A stretch of 64,000 nt of DNA from Embiotoca jacksoni (Eukaryota; Chordata; Actinopteri; Embiotocidae). The stretch spans positions 106,001 to 170,000 of the forward strand of contig JAKOON010000142.1 in the NCBI GenBank assembly GCA_022577435.1, in the 5' to 3' direction. A model generated the notes under the pieces. The model did not search any database, was not told the DNA's origin, and worked only from the letters and a program-made list of their open reading frames with translations. Position 1 is the stretch's first letter, and every line of letters starts with the position of its first letter. This document shows positions 14,901 to 29,260 of this stretch, in pieces. The position numbers and the translations under genes were made by a program.

Positions 14901-17900
14901 AGCATGTCGTCTAAAATATGATAAAAAAAAGTCATACTATAACATGTCGTCTAAAATGTCATAAAAAAAAGTCATACTATAACATGTCTAAAATATGATA
15001 AAAAAAAAGTCTTAACATGACATGTCTAAAATGTGATAAAAAAAAGTCATACTTCAGCATGTCATCTAAAATATGATAAAAAAAATTCCTACTATAACAT
15101 GTCGTCTAAAATATGATAAACAAAATTCCTACTATAACATGTCGTCTAAAATATGATAAAGAAAAAAGGCATACTATAACATGTCGTCTAAAATATGATA
15201 AAGAAAAAAGTCATACTATAACATGTCGTCTAAAATATGATAAAAAAAAAGTCATACTATAGCATGTCGTCTAAAATATTATAAAGAAAAAAGTCATACT
15301 ATAGCATGTCGTCTAAAATATGATAAAAAAAATTCATACTATAGCATGTCATCTAAAATATGATTAAAAAAAGTCACCCTATAACGTCGTCTAAAATGTG
15401 ATAAAAAATTCATACTATAGCATGTCATCTAAAATATGAAAAAAAAAATTCCTACTATAGCATGTCGTCTAAAATATGATAAAAAAAAGTCATACTGTAA
15501 CATGTCGTCTAAAATATGATAAAAAAAAAAGTCATACTGTAACATGTCCTCTAAAATATGATTAAAAAAAATTCATACTATAGCATATCATCTAAAATAT
15601 GATTAAAAAAAGTCATATTATAACATGTCTAAAATATGATGAAAAAAAGTCACACTATAACATGTCTAAAATATTATTAAAAAAATTCATACTATAGCAT
15701 GTCATCTATAATATGATTAAAAAAGAAGTCATACTATAACATGTCTAAAATATGATAAAAAAAAAAAGTCAAACTATAGCATGTCGTCTAAAATATTATA
15801 AAGAAAAAAGTCATACTATAGCATGTCGTCTAAAATATGATAAAAAAAATTCATACTATCGCATGTCATCTAAAAAATGATTAAAAAAAAGTCATACTAT
15901 AACGTCCAAAATATGATAAAAAAAAAGTCATACTATAGCATATCGTCTAAAATATGATAAAAAAAAATTCATACTATAGCATGTCGTCTAAAATATGATA
16001 AAAAAAAAGTCATACTATAACATGTCGTCTAAAATATGATAAAAAAAAGTCATACTATAACATGTCTAAAATGTGATAAAAAAAGTCATACTACAGCATG
16101 TCATCTAAAATATGATAAAAAAAATTCCTACTATAACATGTCGTCTAAAATATGACAAAGAAAAAAGTCACACTATAACATGTCTTCGAAAATATGATAA
16201 AAAAAATGTCACTATAGCATGTCATCTAAAATATAATACAAAAAAAAGTCATACTATAGCATGTCGTCTAAAATATGATAAAAAAGTCATACTATAGCAT
16301 GTCATCTAAAATATGATAAAAAAAAGTCATACTATAACATGTCGTCTAAAATGTCATAAAAAAAGTCATACTATAACATGTCGTCTAAAATATGATAAAG
16401 AAAAAAGTCATACTATAACATGTCGTCTAAAATATGATACAAAAAAAAGTCATACTATAACATGTCTAAAATACGATAAAAAAAAGTCATACTATAACAT
16501 GTCGTCTAAAATATGATAAAAAAAAAAGTCTTAACATAACATGTCTAAAATGTGATAAAAAAAAGTCATACTACAGCATGTCATCTAAAATATTATAAAA
16601 AAAAATTCCTACTATAACATGTCGTCTAAAATATGATAAAAAAAATTCCTACTATAACATGTCGTCTAAAATATGATAAAGAAAAAAGGCATACTATAGC
16701 ATGTCGTCTAAAATATGATAAAAAAAGTCATACTATAACATGTCGTCGAAAATATGATAAAAAAAAGTTATACTATAACATGTCGTCTAAAATATGATTA
16801 AAAAAAAGTCATAACATAACATGTCGTCTAAAATGTGATAAAAAAAAGTCATACTACAGCATGTCATCTAAAATATGATAAAAAAAATTCCTACTATAAC
16901 ATGTCGTCTAAAATATGATAAAGAAAAAAGTCATACTATAACATGTAGTCTAAAATATGATAAAAAAATTCATACTATAGCATGTCATCTAAAATATGAT
17001 AAAAAAAAGGCATACTATAGCATGTCGTCTAAAATATGATAAAAAAAGTCACACTATAACATGTCGTCTAAAATGTGATAAAAAAAAGTCATACTATAAC
17101 ATGTCGTCTAAAATATGATAAAAAAGTCATACTATAGCATGTCATCTAAAATATGATAAAAAAAAAGTCATACTATAACATGTCGTCTAAAATGTCATAA
17201 AAAAAAGTCATACTATAACATGTCGTCTAAAATATGATAAAAAAAAGTCATACTATAACATGTCTAAAATGTCATAAAAAAAAGTCATACTATAACATGT
17301 CGTCTAAAATATGATAAAAAAAAAGTCTTAACATGACATGTCTAAAATGTGATAAAAAAAGTCATACTACAGCATGTCATCTAAAATATGATAAAAAAAA
17401 TTCCTACTATAACATGTCGTCTAAAATATGATAAAAAAAGATTCCTACTATAACATGTCGTCTAAAATATGATAAAGAAAAAAGGCATACTATAACATGT
17501 CGTCTAAAATATGATAAAGAAAAAAGTCATACTATAACGTCGTCGAAAATATGATAAAAAAAAGTCACTATAGCATGTCGTCTAAAATATGATAAAAAAA
17601 ATTCCTACTATAGCATGTCGTCTAAAATATGATAATAAAGTCATACTATAACATTTCTATAATATGATATTAAAAAGTCATGCTATAACATGTCTAAAAT
17701 ATGATTAAAAAAAGTCACACTATAACGTCCAAAATATGATAAAAAAAAAAGTCATACTATAGCATGTCGTCTAAGATTTGAAAAAAAAAATTCATACTAT
17801 AGCATGTCGTCTAAAATATGATAAAAAAAAAAAGTCATACTATAACATGTCGTCTAAAATATGATAAAAAAAAAAGTCATACTATAACATGTCATCTAAA

Positions 17901-19740
17901 ATGTCATAAAAAAGTCATACTATAACATGTCGTCTAAAATGTCATAAAAAAAAGTCATACTATAACATGTCTAAAATATGATAAAAAAAAAGTCTTAACA
18001 TGACATGTCTAAAATGTGATAAAAAAAGTCATACTTCAGCATGTCATCTAAAATATGATAAAAAAAAATTCCTACTATAACATGTCGTCTAAAATATGAT
18101 AAAAAAAATTCCTACTATAACATGTCGTCTAAAATATGATAAAGAAAAAAGGCATACTATAACATGTCGTCTAAAATATGATAAAGAAAAAAGTCATACT
18201 ATAACATGTCGTCTAAAATATGATACAAAAAAAAGTCATACTATAACATGTCTAAAATACGATAAAAAAAAGTCATACTACAGCATGTCGTCTAAAATAT
18301 GATAAAAAAAAGTCATACTATAACATGTCGTCTAAAATGTCATAAAAAAAAGTCATACTATAACATGTCTAAAATATGATAAAAAAAAAGTCTTAACATG
18401 ACATGTCTAAAATGTGATAAAAAAAAGTCATACTTCAGCATGTCATCTAAAATATGATAAAAAAAATTCCTACTATAACATGTCGTCTAAAATATGATAA
18501 ACAAAATTCCTACTATAACATGTCGTCTAAAATATGATAAAGAAAAAAGGCATACTATAACATGTCGTCTAAAATATGATAAAGAAAAAAGTCATACTAT
18601 AACATGTCGTCTAAAATATGATAAAAAAAAAGTCATACTATAGCATGTCGTCTAAAATATTATAAAGAAAAAAGTCATACTATAGCATGTCGTCTAAAAT
18701 ATGATAAAAAAAATTCATACTATAGCATGTCATCTAAAATATGATTAAAAAAAGTCACCCTATAACGTCGTCTAAAATGTGATAAAAAATTCATACTATA
18801 GCATGTCATCTAAAATATGAAAAAAAAAATTCCTACTATAGCATGTCGTCTAAAATATGATAAAAAAAAGTCATACTGTAACATGTCGTCTAAAATATGA
18901 TAAAAAAAAAAGTCATACTGTAACATGTCCTCTAAAATATGATTAAAAAAAATTCATACTATAGCATATCATCTAAAATATGATTAAAAAAAGTCATATT
19001 ATAACATGTCTAAAATATGATGAAAAAAAGTCACACTATAACATGTCTAAAATATTATTAAAAAAATTCATACTATAGCATGTCATCTATAATATGATTA
19101 AAAAAGAAGTCATACTATAACATGTCTAAAATATGATAAAAAAAAAAAGTCAAACTATAGCATGTCGTCTAAAATATTATAAAGAAAAAAGTCATACTAT
19201 AGCATGTCGTCTAAAATATGATAAAAAAAATTCATACTATCGCATGTCATCTAAAAAATGATTAAAAAAAAGTCATACTATAACGTCCAAAATATGATAA
19301 AAAAAAAAGTCATACTATAGCATATCGTCTAAAATATGATAAAAAAAAATTCATACTATAGCATGTCGTCTAAAATATGATAAAAAAAAAGTCATACTAT
19401 AACATGTCGTCTAAAATATGATAAAAAAAAGTCATACTATAACATGTCTAAAATGTGATAAAAAAAGTCATACTACAGCATGTCATCTAAAATATGATAA
19501 AAAAAATTCCTACTATAACATGTCGTCTAAAATATGACAAAGAAAAAAGTCACACTATAACATGTCTTCGAAAATATGATAAAAAAAATGTCACTATAGC
19601 ATGTCATCTAAAATATAATACAAAAAAAAGTCATACTATAGCATGTCGTCTAAAATATGATAAAAAAGTCATACTATAGCATGTCATCTAAAATATGATA
19701 AAAAAAAGTCATACTATAACATGTCGTCTAAAATGTCATA
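12980..19740 (+). repeat. 3,381-bp tandem duplication
   Basis: About 12,980-16,360 is repeated immediately at about 16,360-19,740 with a constant offset of 3,381-3,382 (14,715 with 18,096, and 16,112 with 19,494). The join near 16,360-16,400 sits inside ordinary units, consistent with unequal crossing-over in register. The second half of each copy (from about 14,900) also matches 4.7-6.2 kb at an offset of about 10,178. The segment is therefore a mosaic of earlier blocks. Confidence 0.85.
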
Positions 19741-22700
19741 AAAAAAGTCATACTATAACATGTCGTCTAAAATATGATAAAAAAAAGTCATACTATAACA
19801 TGTCGTCTAAAATGTCATAAAAAAAAGTCATACTATAACATGTCTAAAATATGATAAAAAAAAAAAGTCTTAACATGACATGTCTAAAATGTGATAAAAA
19901 AAAGTCATACTTCAGCATGTCATCTAAAATATGATAAAAAAAATTCCTACTATAACATGTCGTCTAAAATATGATAAAAAAAATTCCTACTATAACATGT
20001 CGTCTAAAATATGATAAAGAAAAAAGGCATACTATAACATGTCGTCTAAAATATGATAAAGAAAAAAGTCATACTATAACATGTCGTCTAAAATATGATA
20101 CAAAAAAAAGTCATACTATAACATGTCTAAAATACGATAAAAAAAAGTCTAACTATAACATGTCATCTAAAATGTGATAAAAAAATTCATACTATAGCAT
20201 GTCATCTAAAATATGATAAAAAAAATTCCTACTATAGCATGTCGTCTAAAATATGATAATAAAGTCATACTATAACATTTCTATAATATGATATTAAAAA
20301 GTCATGCTATAACATGTCTAAAATATGATTTAAAAAAAGTCACACTATAACATCCAAAATATGATTAAAAAAAAGTCATACTATAGCATGTCGTCTAAGA
20401 TTTGAAAAAAAAAATTCATACTATAGCATGTCGTCTAAAATATGATAAAAAAAAAGTCATACTATAACATGTCGTCTAAAATATGATAAAAAAAAAGTCA
20501 TACTATAACATGTCGTCTAAAATGTCGTAAAAAAAGTCATACTATAACATGTCGTCTAAAATATGATAAAAAAAAAAGTCTTAACATAACATGTCTAAAA
20601 TGTGATAAAAAAAAAGTCATACTACAGCATGTCATCTAAAATATTATAAAAAAAAATTCCTACTATAACATGTCGTCTAAAATATGATAAAAAAAATTCC
20701 TACTATAACATGTCGTCTAAAATATGATAAAGAAAAAAGGCATACTATAGCATGTCGTCTAAAATATGATAAAAAAAGTCATATTATAACATGTCGTCGA
20801 AAATATGATAAAAAAAAGTTATACTATAACATGTCGTCTAAAATATGATTAAAAAAAAATCATAACATAACATGTCTAAAATGTGATAAAAAAAGTCATA
20901 CTACAGCATGTCATCTAAAATATGATAAAAAAAATTCCTACTATAACATGTCGTCTAAAATATGATAAAGAAAAAAGTCATACTATAACATGTAGTCTAA
21001 AATATGATAAAAAAATTCATACTATAGCATGTCATCTAAAATATGATAAAAAAAGGCATACTATAGCATGTCGTCTAAAATATGATAAAAAAAAAGTCAT
21101 ACTATAACATGTCGTCTAAAATGTGATAAAAAAAGTCATACTATAACATGTCGTCTAAAATATGATAAAAAAGTCATACTATAGCATGTCATCTAAAATA
21201 TGATAAAAAAAAAGTCATACTATAACATGTCGTCTAAAATGTCATAAAAAAAAGTCATACTATAACATGTCGTCTAAAATATGATAAAAAAAAGTCATAC
21301 TATAACATGTCTAAAATGTCATAAAAAAAAGTCATACTATAACATGTCGTCTAAAATATGATAAAAAAAAAGTCTTAACATGACATGTCTAAAATGTGAT
21401 TAAAAAAAGTCATACTACAGCATGTCATCTAAAATATGATAAAAAAAATTCCTACTATAACATGTCGTCTAAAATATGATAAAAAAAGATTCCTACTATA
21501 ACATGTCGTCTAAAATATGATAAACAAAAAAGGCATACTATAACATGTCGTCTAAAATATGATAAAGAAAAAAGTCATACTATAACGTCGTCGAAAATAT
21601 GATAAAAAAAAGTCACTATAGCATGTCGTCTAAAATATGATAAAAAAAATTCCTACTATAGCATGTCGTCTAAAATATGATAATAAAGTCATACTATAAC
21701 ATTTCTATAATATGATATTAAAAAGTCATGCTATAACATGTCTAAAATATGATTAAAAAAAGTCACACTATAACGTCCAAAATATGATAAAAAAAAAAGT
21801 CATACTATAGCATGTCGTCTAAGATTTGAAAAAAAAAATTCATACTATAACATGTCGTCTAAAATGTGATAAAAAAAAGTCATACTATAACATGTCGTCT
21901 AAAATATGATAAAAAAGTCATACTATAGCATGTCATCTAAAATATGATAAAAAAAAAGTCATACTATAACATGTCGTCTAAAATGTCATAAAAAAAAGTC
22001 ATACTATAACATGTCGTCTAAAATATGATAAAAAAAAGTCATACTATAACATGTCTAAAATGTCATAAAAAAAGTCATACTATAACATGTCGTCTAAAAT
22101 ATGATAAAAAAAAAAGTCTTAACATGACATGTCTAAAATGTGATTAAAAAAAGTCATACTACAGCATGTCATCTAAAATATGATAAAAAAAATTCCTACT
22201 ATAACATGTCGTCTAAAATATGATAAAAAAAGATTCCTACTATAACATGTCGTCTAAAATATGATAAAGAAAAAAGGCATACTATAACATGTCGTCTAAA
22301 ATATGATAAAGAAAAAAGTCATACTATAACGTCGTCGAAAATATGATAAAAAAAAGTCACTATAGCATGTCGTCTAAAATATGATAAAAAAAAATCCTAC
22401 TATAGCATGTCGTCTAAAATATGATAATAAAGTCATACTATAACATTTCTATAATATGATATTAAAAAGTCATGCTATAACATGTCTAAAATATGATTAA
22501 AAAAAGTCACACTATAACGTCCAAAATATGATAAAAAAAAGTCATACTATAGCATGTCGTCTAAGATTTGAAAAAAAAAATTCATACTATAGCATGTCGT
22601 CTAAAATATGATAAAAAAAAAAAGTCATACTATAACATGTCGTCTAAAATATGATAAAAAAAAAAGTCATACTATAACATGTCATCTAAAATGTCATAAA

Positions 22701-25700
22701 AAAGTCATACTGTAACATGTCGTCTAAAATATGATTTTAAAAAAAGTCTTAACATAACATGTCTAAAATGTGATAAAAAAAAGTCATACTACAGCATGTC
22801 ATCTAAAATATGATAAAAAAAAATTCCTACTATAACATGTCGTCTAAAATATGATAAAAAAAATTCCTACTATAACATGTCGTCTAAAATATGATAAAGA
22901 AAAAAGGCATACTATAACATGTCGTCTAAAATATGATAAAGAAAAAAGTCACACTATAACATGTCTAAAATATGACAAAAAAGTCATACTGTAGCATGTC
23001 GTCTAAAACATGATAAAAAAAAATTCATACTATAGCATGTCATCTAAAATATGATAAAAAAAAAAGTCATACTGTAACATGTCGTCTAAAATATGATAAA
23101 AAAAAAAGTCATACTGTAACATGTCTAAAATATGATAAAAAAAAATTCATACTATAGCATATCATCTAAAATATGATTAAAAAAAGTCATACTATAACAT
23201 GTCTAAAATATGATGAAAAAAAGTCACACTATAACATGTCTAAAATATTATTTTAAAAAAAGTCATACTATAACATGTCGTCTAAAATATGATGAAAAAA
23301 AGTCACACTATAACATGTCTAAAATATTATAAAAAAAAATTCATACTATAGCATGTCGTCTAAAATATGATGAAAAAAAGTCACACTATAACATGTCTAA
23401 AATATTATAAAAAAAATTCATACTATAGCATGTCATCTATAAAATGATTAAAAAAGAAGTCATACTATAACATGTCTAAAATATGATAAAAAAAAAAAGT
23501 CAAACTATGGCATGTCGTCTAAAATATTATAAAGAAAAAAGTCATACTATAGCATGTCGTCTAAAATATGATAAAAAAAATTCATACTATCGCATGTCAT
23601 CTAAAATATGATTTAAAAAAAAGTCATACTATAGCATGTCATCTAAAATATGATAAAAAAAAATTCCTACTATAACATGTCGTCTAAAATATGATAAAAA
23701 AAAAATTCCTACTATAACATGTCGTCTAAAATATGATAAAGAAAAAAGTCATACTATAACATGTCGTCGAAAATATGATAAAAAAAATGTCACTATAGCA
23801 TGTCATCTAAAATATGATACAAAAAAAGTCATACTATAGCATGTCATCTAAAATATGATAAAAAAGTCATACTATAGCATGTCGTCTAAAATATGATAAA
23901 AAAAGTCATACTATAACATGTCGTCTAAAATGTCATAAAAAAAGTCATACTATAACATGTCGTCTAAAATATGATAAAAAAAAAAAGTCTTAACATGACA
24001 TGTCTAAAATGTGATAAAAAAAAGTCATACTACAGCATGTCATCTAAAATATGATAAAAAAAATTCCTACTATAACATGTCGTCTAAAATATGATAAAGA
24101 AAAAAGGCATACTATAACATGTCGTCTAAAATATGATAAAGAAAAAAGGCATACTATAACATGTCGTCTAAAATATGATAAAGAAAAAAGTCACACTATA
24201 ACATGTCTAAAATATGACAAAAAAGTCATACTGTAGCATGTCGTCTAAAACATGATAAAAAAAAATTCATACTATAGCATGTCATCTAAAATATGATAAA
24301 AAAAGTCATACTGTAACATGTCGTCTAAAATATGATAAAAAAAAAGTCATACTGTAACATGTCCTCTAAAATATGATAAAAAAAAAATCATACTATAGCA
24401 TATCATCTAAAATATGATTAAAAAAAGTCATACTATAACATGTCTAAAATATGATGAAAAAAAGTCACACTATAACATGTCTAAAATATTATTTTAAAAA
24501 AAGTCATACTATAACATGTCGTCTAAAATATGATGAAAAAAAGTCACACTATAACATGTCTAAAATATTATAAAAAAAAATTCATACTATAGCATGTCGT
24601 CTAAAATATGATGAAAAAAAGTCACACTATAACATGTCTAAAATATTATAAAAAAAATTCATACTATAGCATGTCATCTATAAAATGATTAAAAAAGAAG
24701 TCATACTATAACATGTCTAAAATATGATAAAAAAAAAAAGTCAAACTATGGCATGTCGTCTAAAATATTATAAAGAAAAAAGTCATACTATAGCATGTCG
24801 TCTAAAATATGATAAAAAAAATTCATACTATCGCATGTCATCTAAAATATGATTTAAAAAAAAGTCATACTATAGCATGTCATCTAAAATATGATAAAAA
24901 AAAATTCCTACTATAACATGTCGTCTAAAATATGATAAAAAAAAAATTCCTACTATAACATGTCGTCTAAAATATGATAAAGAAAAAAGTCATACTATAA
25001 CATGTCGTCGAAAATATGATAAAAAAAATGTCACTATAGCATGTCATCTAAAATATGATACAAAAAAAGTCATACTATAGCATGTCATCTAAAATATGAT
25101 AAAAAAGTCATACTATAGCATGTCGTCTAAAATATGATAAAAAAAGTCATACTATAACATGTCGTCTAAAATGTCATAAAAAAAGTCATACTATAACATG
25201 TCGTCTAAAATATGATAAAAAAAAAAAGTCTTAACATGACATGTCTAAAATGTGATAAAAAAAAGTCATACTACAGCATGTCATCTAAAATATGATAAAA
25301 AAAATTCCTACTATAACATGTCGTCTAAAATATGATAAAGAAAAAAGGCATACTATAACATGTCGTCTAAAATATGATAAAGAAAAAAGGCATACTATAA
25401 CATGTCGTCTAAAATATGATAAAGAAAAAAGTCACACTATAACATGTCTAAAATATGACAAAAAAGTCATACTGTAGCATGTCGTCTAAAACATGATAAA
25501 AAAAAATTCATACTATAGCATGTCATCTAAAATATGATAAAAAAAGTCATACTGTAACATGTCGTCTAAAATATGATAAAAAAAAAGTCATACTGTAACA
25601 TGTCCTCTAAAATATGATAAAAAAAAAATCATACTATAGCATATCATCTAAAATATGATTTAAAAAAGTCATACTATAACATGTCTAAAATATGATGAAA

Positions 25701-28700
25701 AAAAGTCACACTATAACATGTCTAAAATATTATTTAAAAAAAAGTCATACTATAGCATGTCGTCTAAAATATGATAAAAAAAATTCATACTATCGCATGT
25801 CATCTAAAAAATGATTAAAAAAAAGTCATACTATAACGTCCAAAATATGATAAAAAAAAAAGTCATACTATAGCATATCGTCTAAAATATGATTAAAAAA
25901 AATTCATACTATAGCATGTCGTCTAAAATATGATAAAAAAAAAAGTCATACTATAACATGTCGTCTAAAATATGATAAAAAAAAGTCATTCTATAACATG
26001 TCGTCTAAAATGTGATAAAAAAAAGTCATACTACAGCATGTCATCTAAAATATGATAAAAAAAATTCCTACTATAACATGTCGTCTAAAATATGACAAAG
26101 AAAAAAGTCACACTATAACATGTCTTCGAAAATATGATAAAAAAAATGTCACTATAGCATGTCATCTAAAATATGATACAAAAAAAAGTCATACTATAGC
26201 ATGACGTCTAAAATATGATAAAAAAGTCATACTATAGCATGTCATCTAAAATATGATAAAAAAAAGTCATACTATAACATGTCGTCTAAAATGTCATAAA
26301 AAAAGTCATACTATAACATGTCGTCTAAAATATGATAAAAAAAAGTCATACTATAACATGTCGTCTAAAATGTCATAAAAAAAAGTCATACTATAACATG
26401 TCTAAAATATGATAAAAAAAAAGTCTTAACATGACATGTCTAAAATGTGATAAAAAAAGTCATACTTCAGCATGTCATCTAAAATATGATAAAAAAAATT
26501 CCTACTATAACATGTCGTCTAAAATATGATAAAAAAAATTCCTACTATAACATGTCGTCTAAAATATGATAAAGAAAAAAGGCATACTATAACATGTCGT
26601 CTAAAATATGATAAAGAAAAAAGTCATACTATAACATGTCGTCTAAAATATGATACAAAAAAAAGTCATACTATAACATGTCTAAAATACGATAAAAAAA
26701 AGTCATACTATAACATGTCGTCTAAAATATGATAAAAAAAAAAGTCTTAACATAACATGTCTAAAATGTGATAAAAAAAAGTCATACTACAGCATGTCAT
26801 CTAAAATATTATAAAAAAAAATTCCTACTATAACATGTCGTCTAAAATATGATAAAAAAAATTCCTACTATAACATGTCGTCTAAAATATGATAAAGAAA
26901 AAAGGCATACTATAGCATGTCGTCTAAAATATGATAAAAAAAGTCATACTATAACATGTCGTCGAAAATATGATAAAAAAAAGTTATACTATAACATGTC
27001 GTCTAAAATATGATTAAAAAAAAGTCATAACATAACATGTCGTCTAAAATGTGATAAAAAAAAGTCATACTACAGCATGTCATCTAAAATATGATAAAAA
27101 AAATTCCTACTATAACATGTCGTCTAAAATATGATAAAGAAAAAAGTCATACTATAACATGTAGTCTAAAATATGATAAAAAAATTCATACTATAGCATG
27201 TCATCTAAAATATGATAAAAAAAAGGCATACTATAGCATGTCGTCTAAAATATGATAAAAAAAGTCACACTATAACATGTCGTCTAAAATGTGATAAAAA
27301 AAAGTCATACTATAACATGTCGTCTAAAATATGATAAAAAAGTCATACTATAGCATGTCATCTAAAATATGATAAAAAAAAAAGTCATACTATAACATGT
27401 CGTCTAAAATGTCATAAAAAAAAGTCATACTATAACATGTCGTCTAAAATATGATAAAAAAAAGTCATACTATAACATGTCTAAAATGTCATAAAAAAAA
27501 GTCATACTATAACATGTCGTCTAAAATATGATAAAAAAAAAGTCTTAACATGACATGTCTAAAATGTGATAAAAAAAGTCATACTACAGCATGTCATCTA
27601 AAATATGATAAAAAAAATTCCTACTATAACATGTCGTCTAAAATATGATAAAAAAAGATTCCTACTATAACATGTCGTCTAAAATATGATAAAGAAAAAA
27701 GGCATACTATAACATGTCGTCTAAAATATGATAAAGAAAAAAGTCATACTATAACGTCGTCGAAAATATGATAAAAAAAAGTCACTATAGCATGTCGTCT
27801 AAAATATGATAAAAAAAATTCCTACTATAGCATGTCGTCTAAAATATGATAATAAAGTCATACTATAACATTTCTATAATATGATATTAAAAAGTCATGC
27901 TATAACATGTCTAAAATATGATTAAAAAAAGTCACACTATAACGTCCAAAATATGATTAAAAAAAAAGTCATACTATAACATGTCGTCTAAAATATGATA
28001 AAAAAAAAAGTCATACTATAACATGTCATCTAAAATGTCATAAAAAAGTCATACTATAACATGTCGTCTAAAATGTCATAAAAAAAAAGTCATACTATAA
28101 CATGTCTAAAATATGATAAAAAAAAAGTCTTAACATGACATGTCTAAAATGTGATAAAAAAAGTCATACTTCAGCATGTCATCTAAAATATGATAAAAAA
28201 AATTCCTACTATAACATGTCGTCTAAAATATGATAAAAAAAATTCCTACTATAACATGTCGTCTAAAATATGATAAAGAAAAAAGGCATACTATAACATG
28301 TCGTCTAAAATATGATAAAGAAAAAAGTCATACTATAACATGTCGTCTAAAATATGATACAAAAAAAAGTCATACTATAACATGTCTAAAATACGATAAA
28401 AAAAAGTCATACTATAACATGTCGTCTAAAATATGATAAAAAAAAAAGTCTTAACATAACATGTCTAAAATGTGATAAAAAAAAGTCATACTACAGCATG
28501 TCATCTAAAATATTATAAAAAAAAATTCCTACTATAACATGTCGTCTAAAATATGATAAAAAAAAGTCATACTATAACATGTCGTCTAAAATGTCATAAA
28601 AAAAAGTCATACTATAACATGTCTAAAATATGATAAAAAAAAAGTCTTAACATGACATGTCTAAAATGTGATAAAAAAAGTCATACTTCAGCATGTCATC

Positions 28701-28950
28701 TAAAATATGATAAAAAAAATTCCTACTATAACATGTCGTCTAAAATATGATAAAAAAAATTCCTACTATAACATGTCGTCTAAAATATGATAAAGAAAAA
28801 AGGCATACTATAACATGTCGTCTAAAATATGATAAAGAAAAAAGTCATACTATAACATGTCGTCTAAAATATGATACAAAAAAAAGTCATACTATAACAT
28901 GTCTAAAATACGATAAAAAAAAGTCATACTATAACATGTCGTCTAAAATA
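18274..28950 (+). repeat. Large higher-order block, copy B
   Basis: This is the partner of the block starting at about 4,711. It keeps the same variant order over about 10 kb but differs in copy number of sub-blocks. It has three copies of the ~1.24-kb sub-block marker, where copy A has two (CTAAAACATGAT near 22,997, 24,240 and 25,485). It has one copy of the 1,118-bp sub-block. It lacks a pair of units near 23.9 kb and others near 27.95 kb, and gains a 517-bp duplication at 28,230/28,747. These differences show that the two copies kept changing by unequal exchange after they separated. Confidence 0.78.
22980..25480 (+). repeat. 1,241-bp sub-block in tandem
   Basis: The order from the rare unit CTAAAACATGAT through a run of GATGAAAAAAAGTC units, ATTATTTTAAAA, CTATGGCATG and CTATCGCATG recurs at a spacing of about 1,241 bp (24,051 with 25,292, and 22,997 with 24,240). 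The last copy diverges near 25.66 kb, where the sequence instead follows copy A's 10.9-11.1 kb. That point marks a recombination junction. Confidence 0.8.
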
Positions 28951-29260
28951 TGATAAAAAAAAAAGTCTTAACATAACATGTCTAAAATGTGATAAAAAAA
29001 AGTCATACTACAGCATGTCATCTAAAATATTATAAAAAAAAATTCCTACTATAACATGTCGTCTAAAATATGATAAAAAAAATTCCTACTATAACATGTC
29101 GTCTAAAATATGATAAAGAAAAAAGGCATACTATAGCATGTCGTCTAAAATATGATAAAAAAAGTCATACTATAACATGTCGTCGAAAATATGATAAAAA
29201 AAAGTTATACTATAACATGTCGTCTAAAATATGATTAAAAAAAAGTCATAACATAACATG
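28230..29260 (+). repeat. 517-bp tandem duplication
   Basis: The unit order starting at 28,230 recurs at 28,747, an offset of 517 bp or about 13 units. The repeated stretch contains the double TTCCTACTATAACATG units, the AAAGAAAAAAGGC unit, GATACAAAAAAAAG and the GTCTTAACAT marker. Confidence 0.8.
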
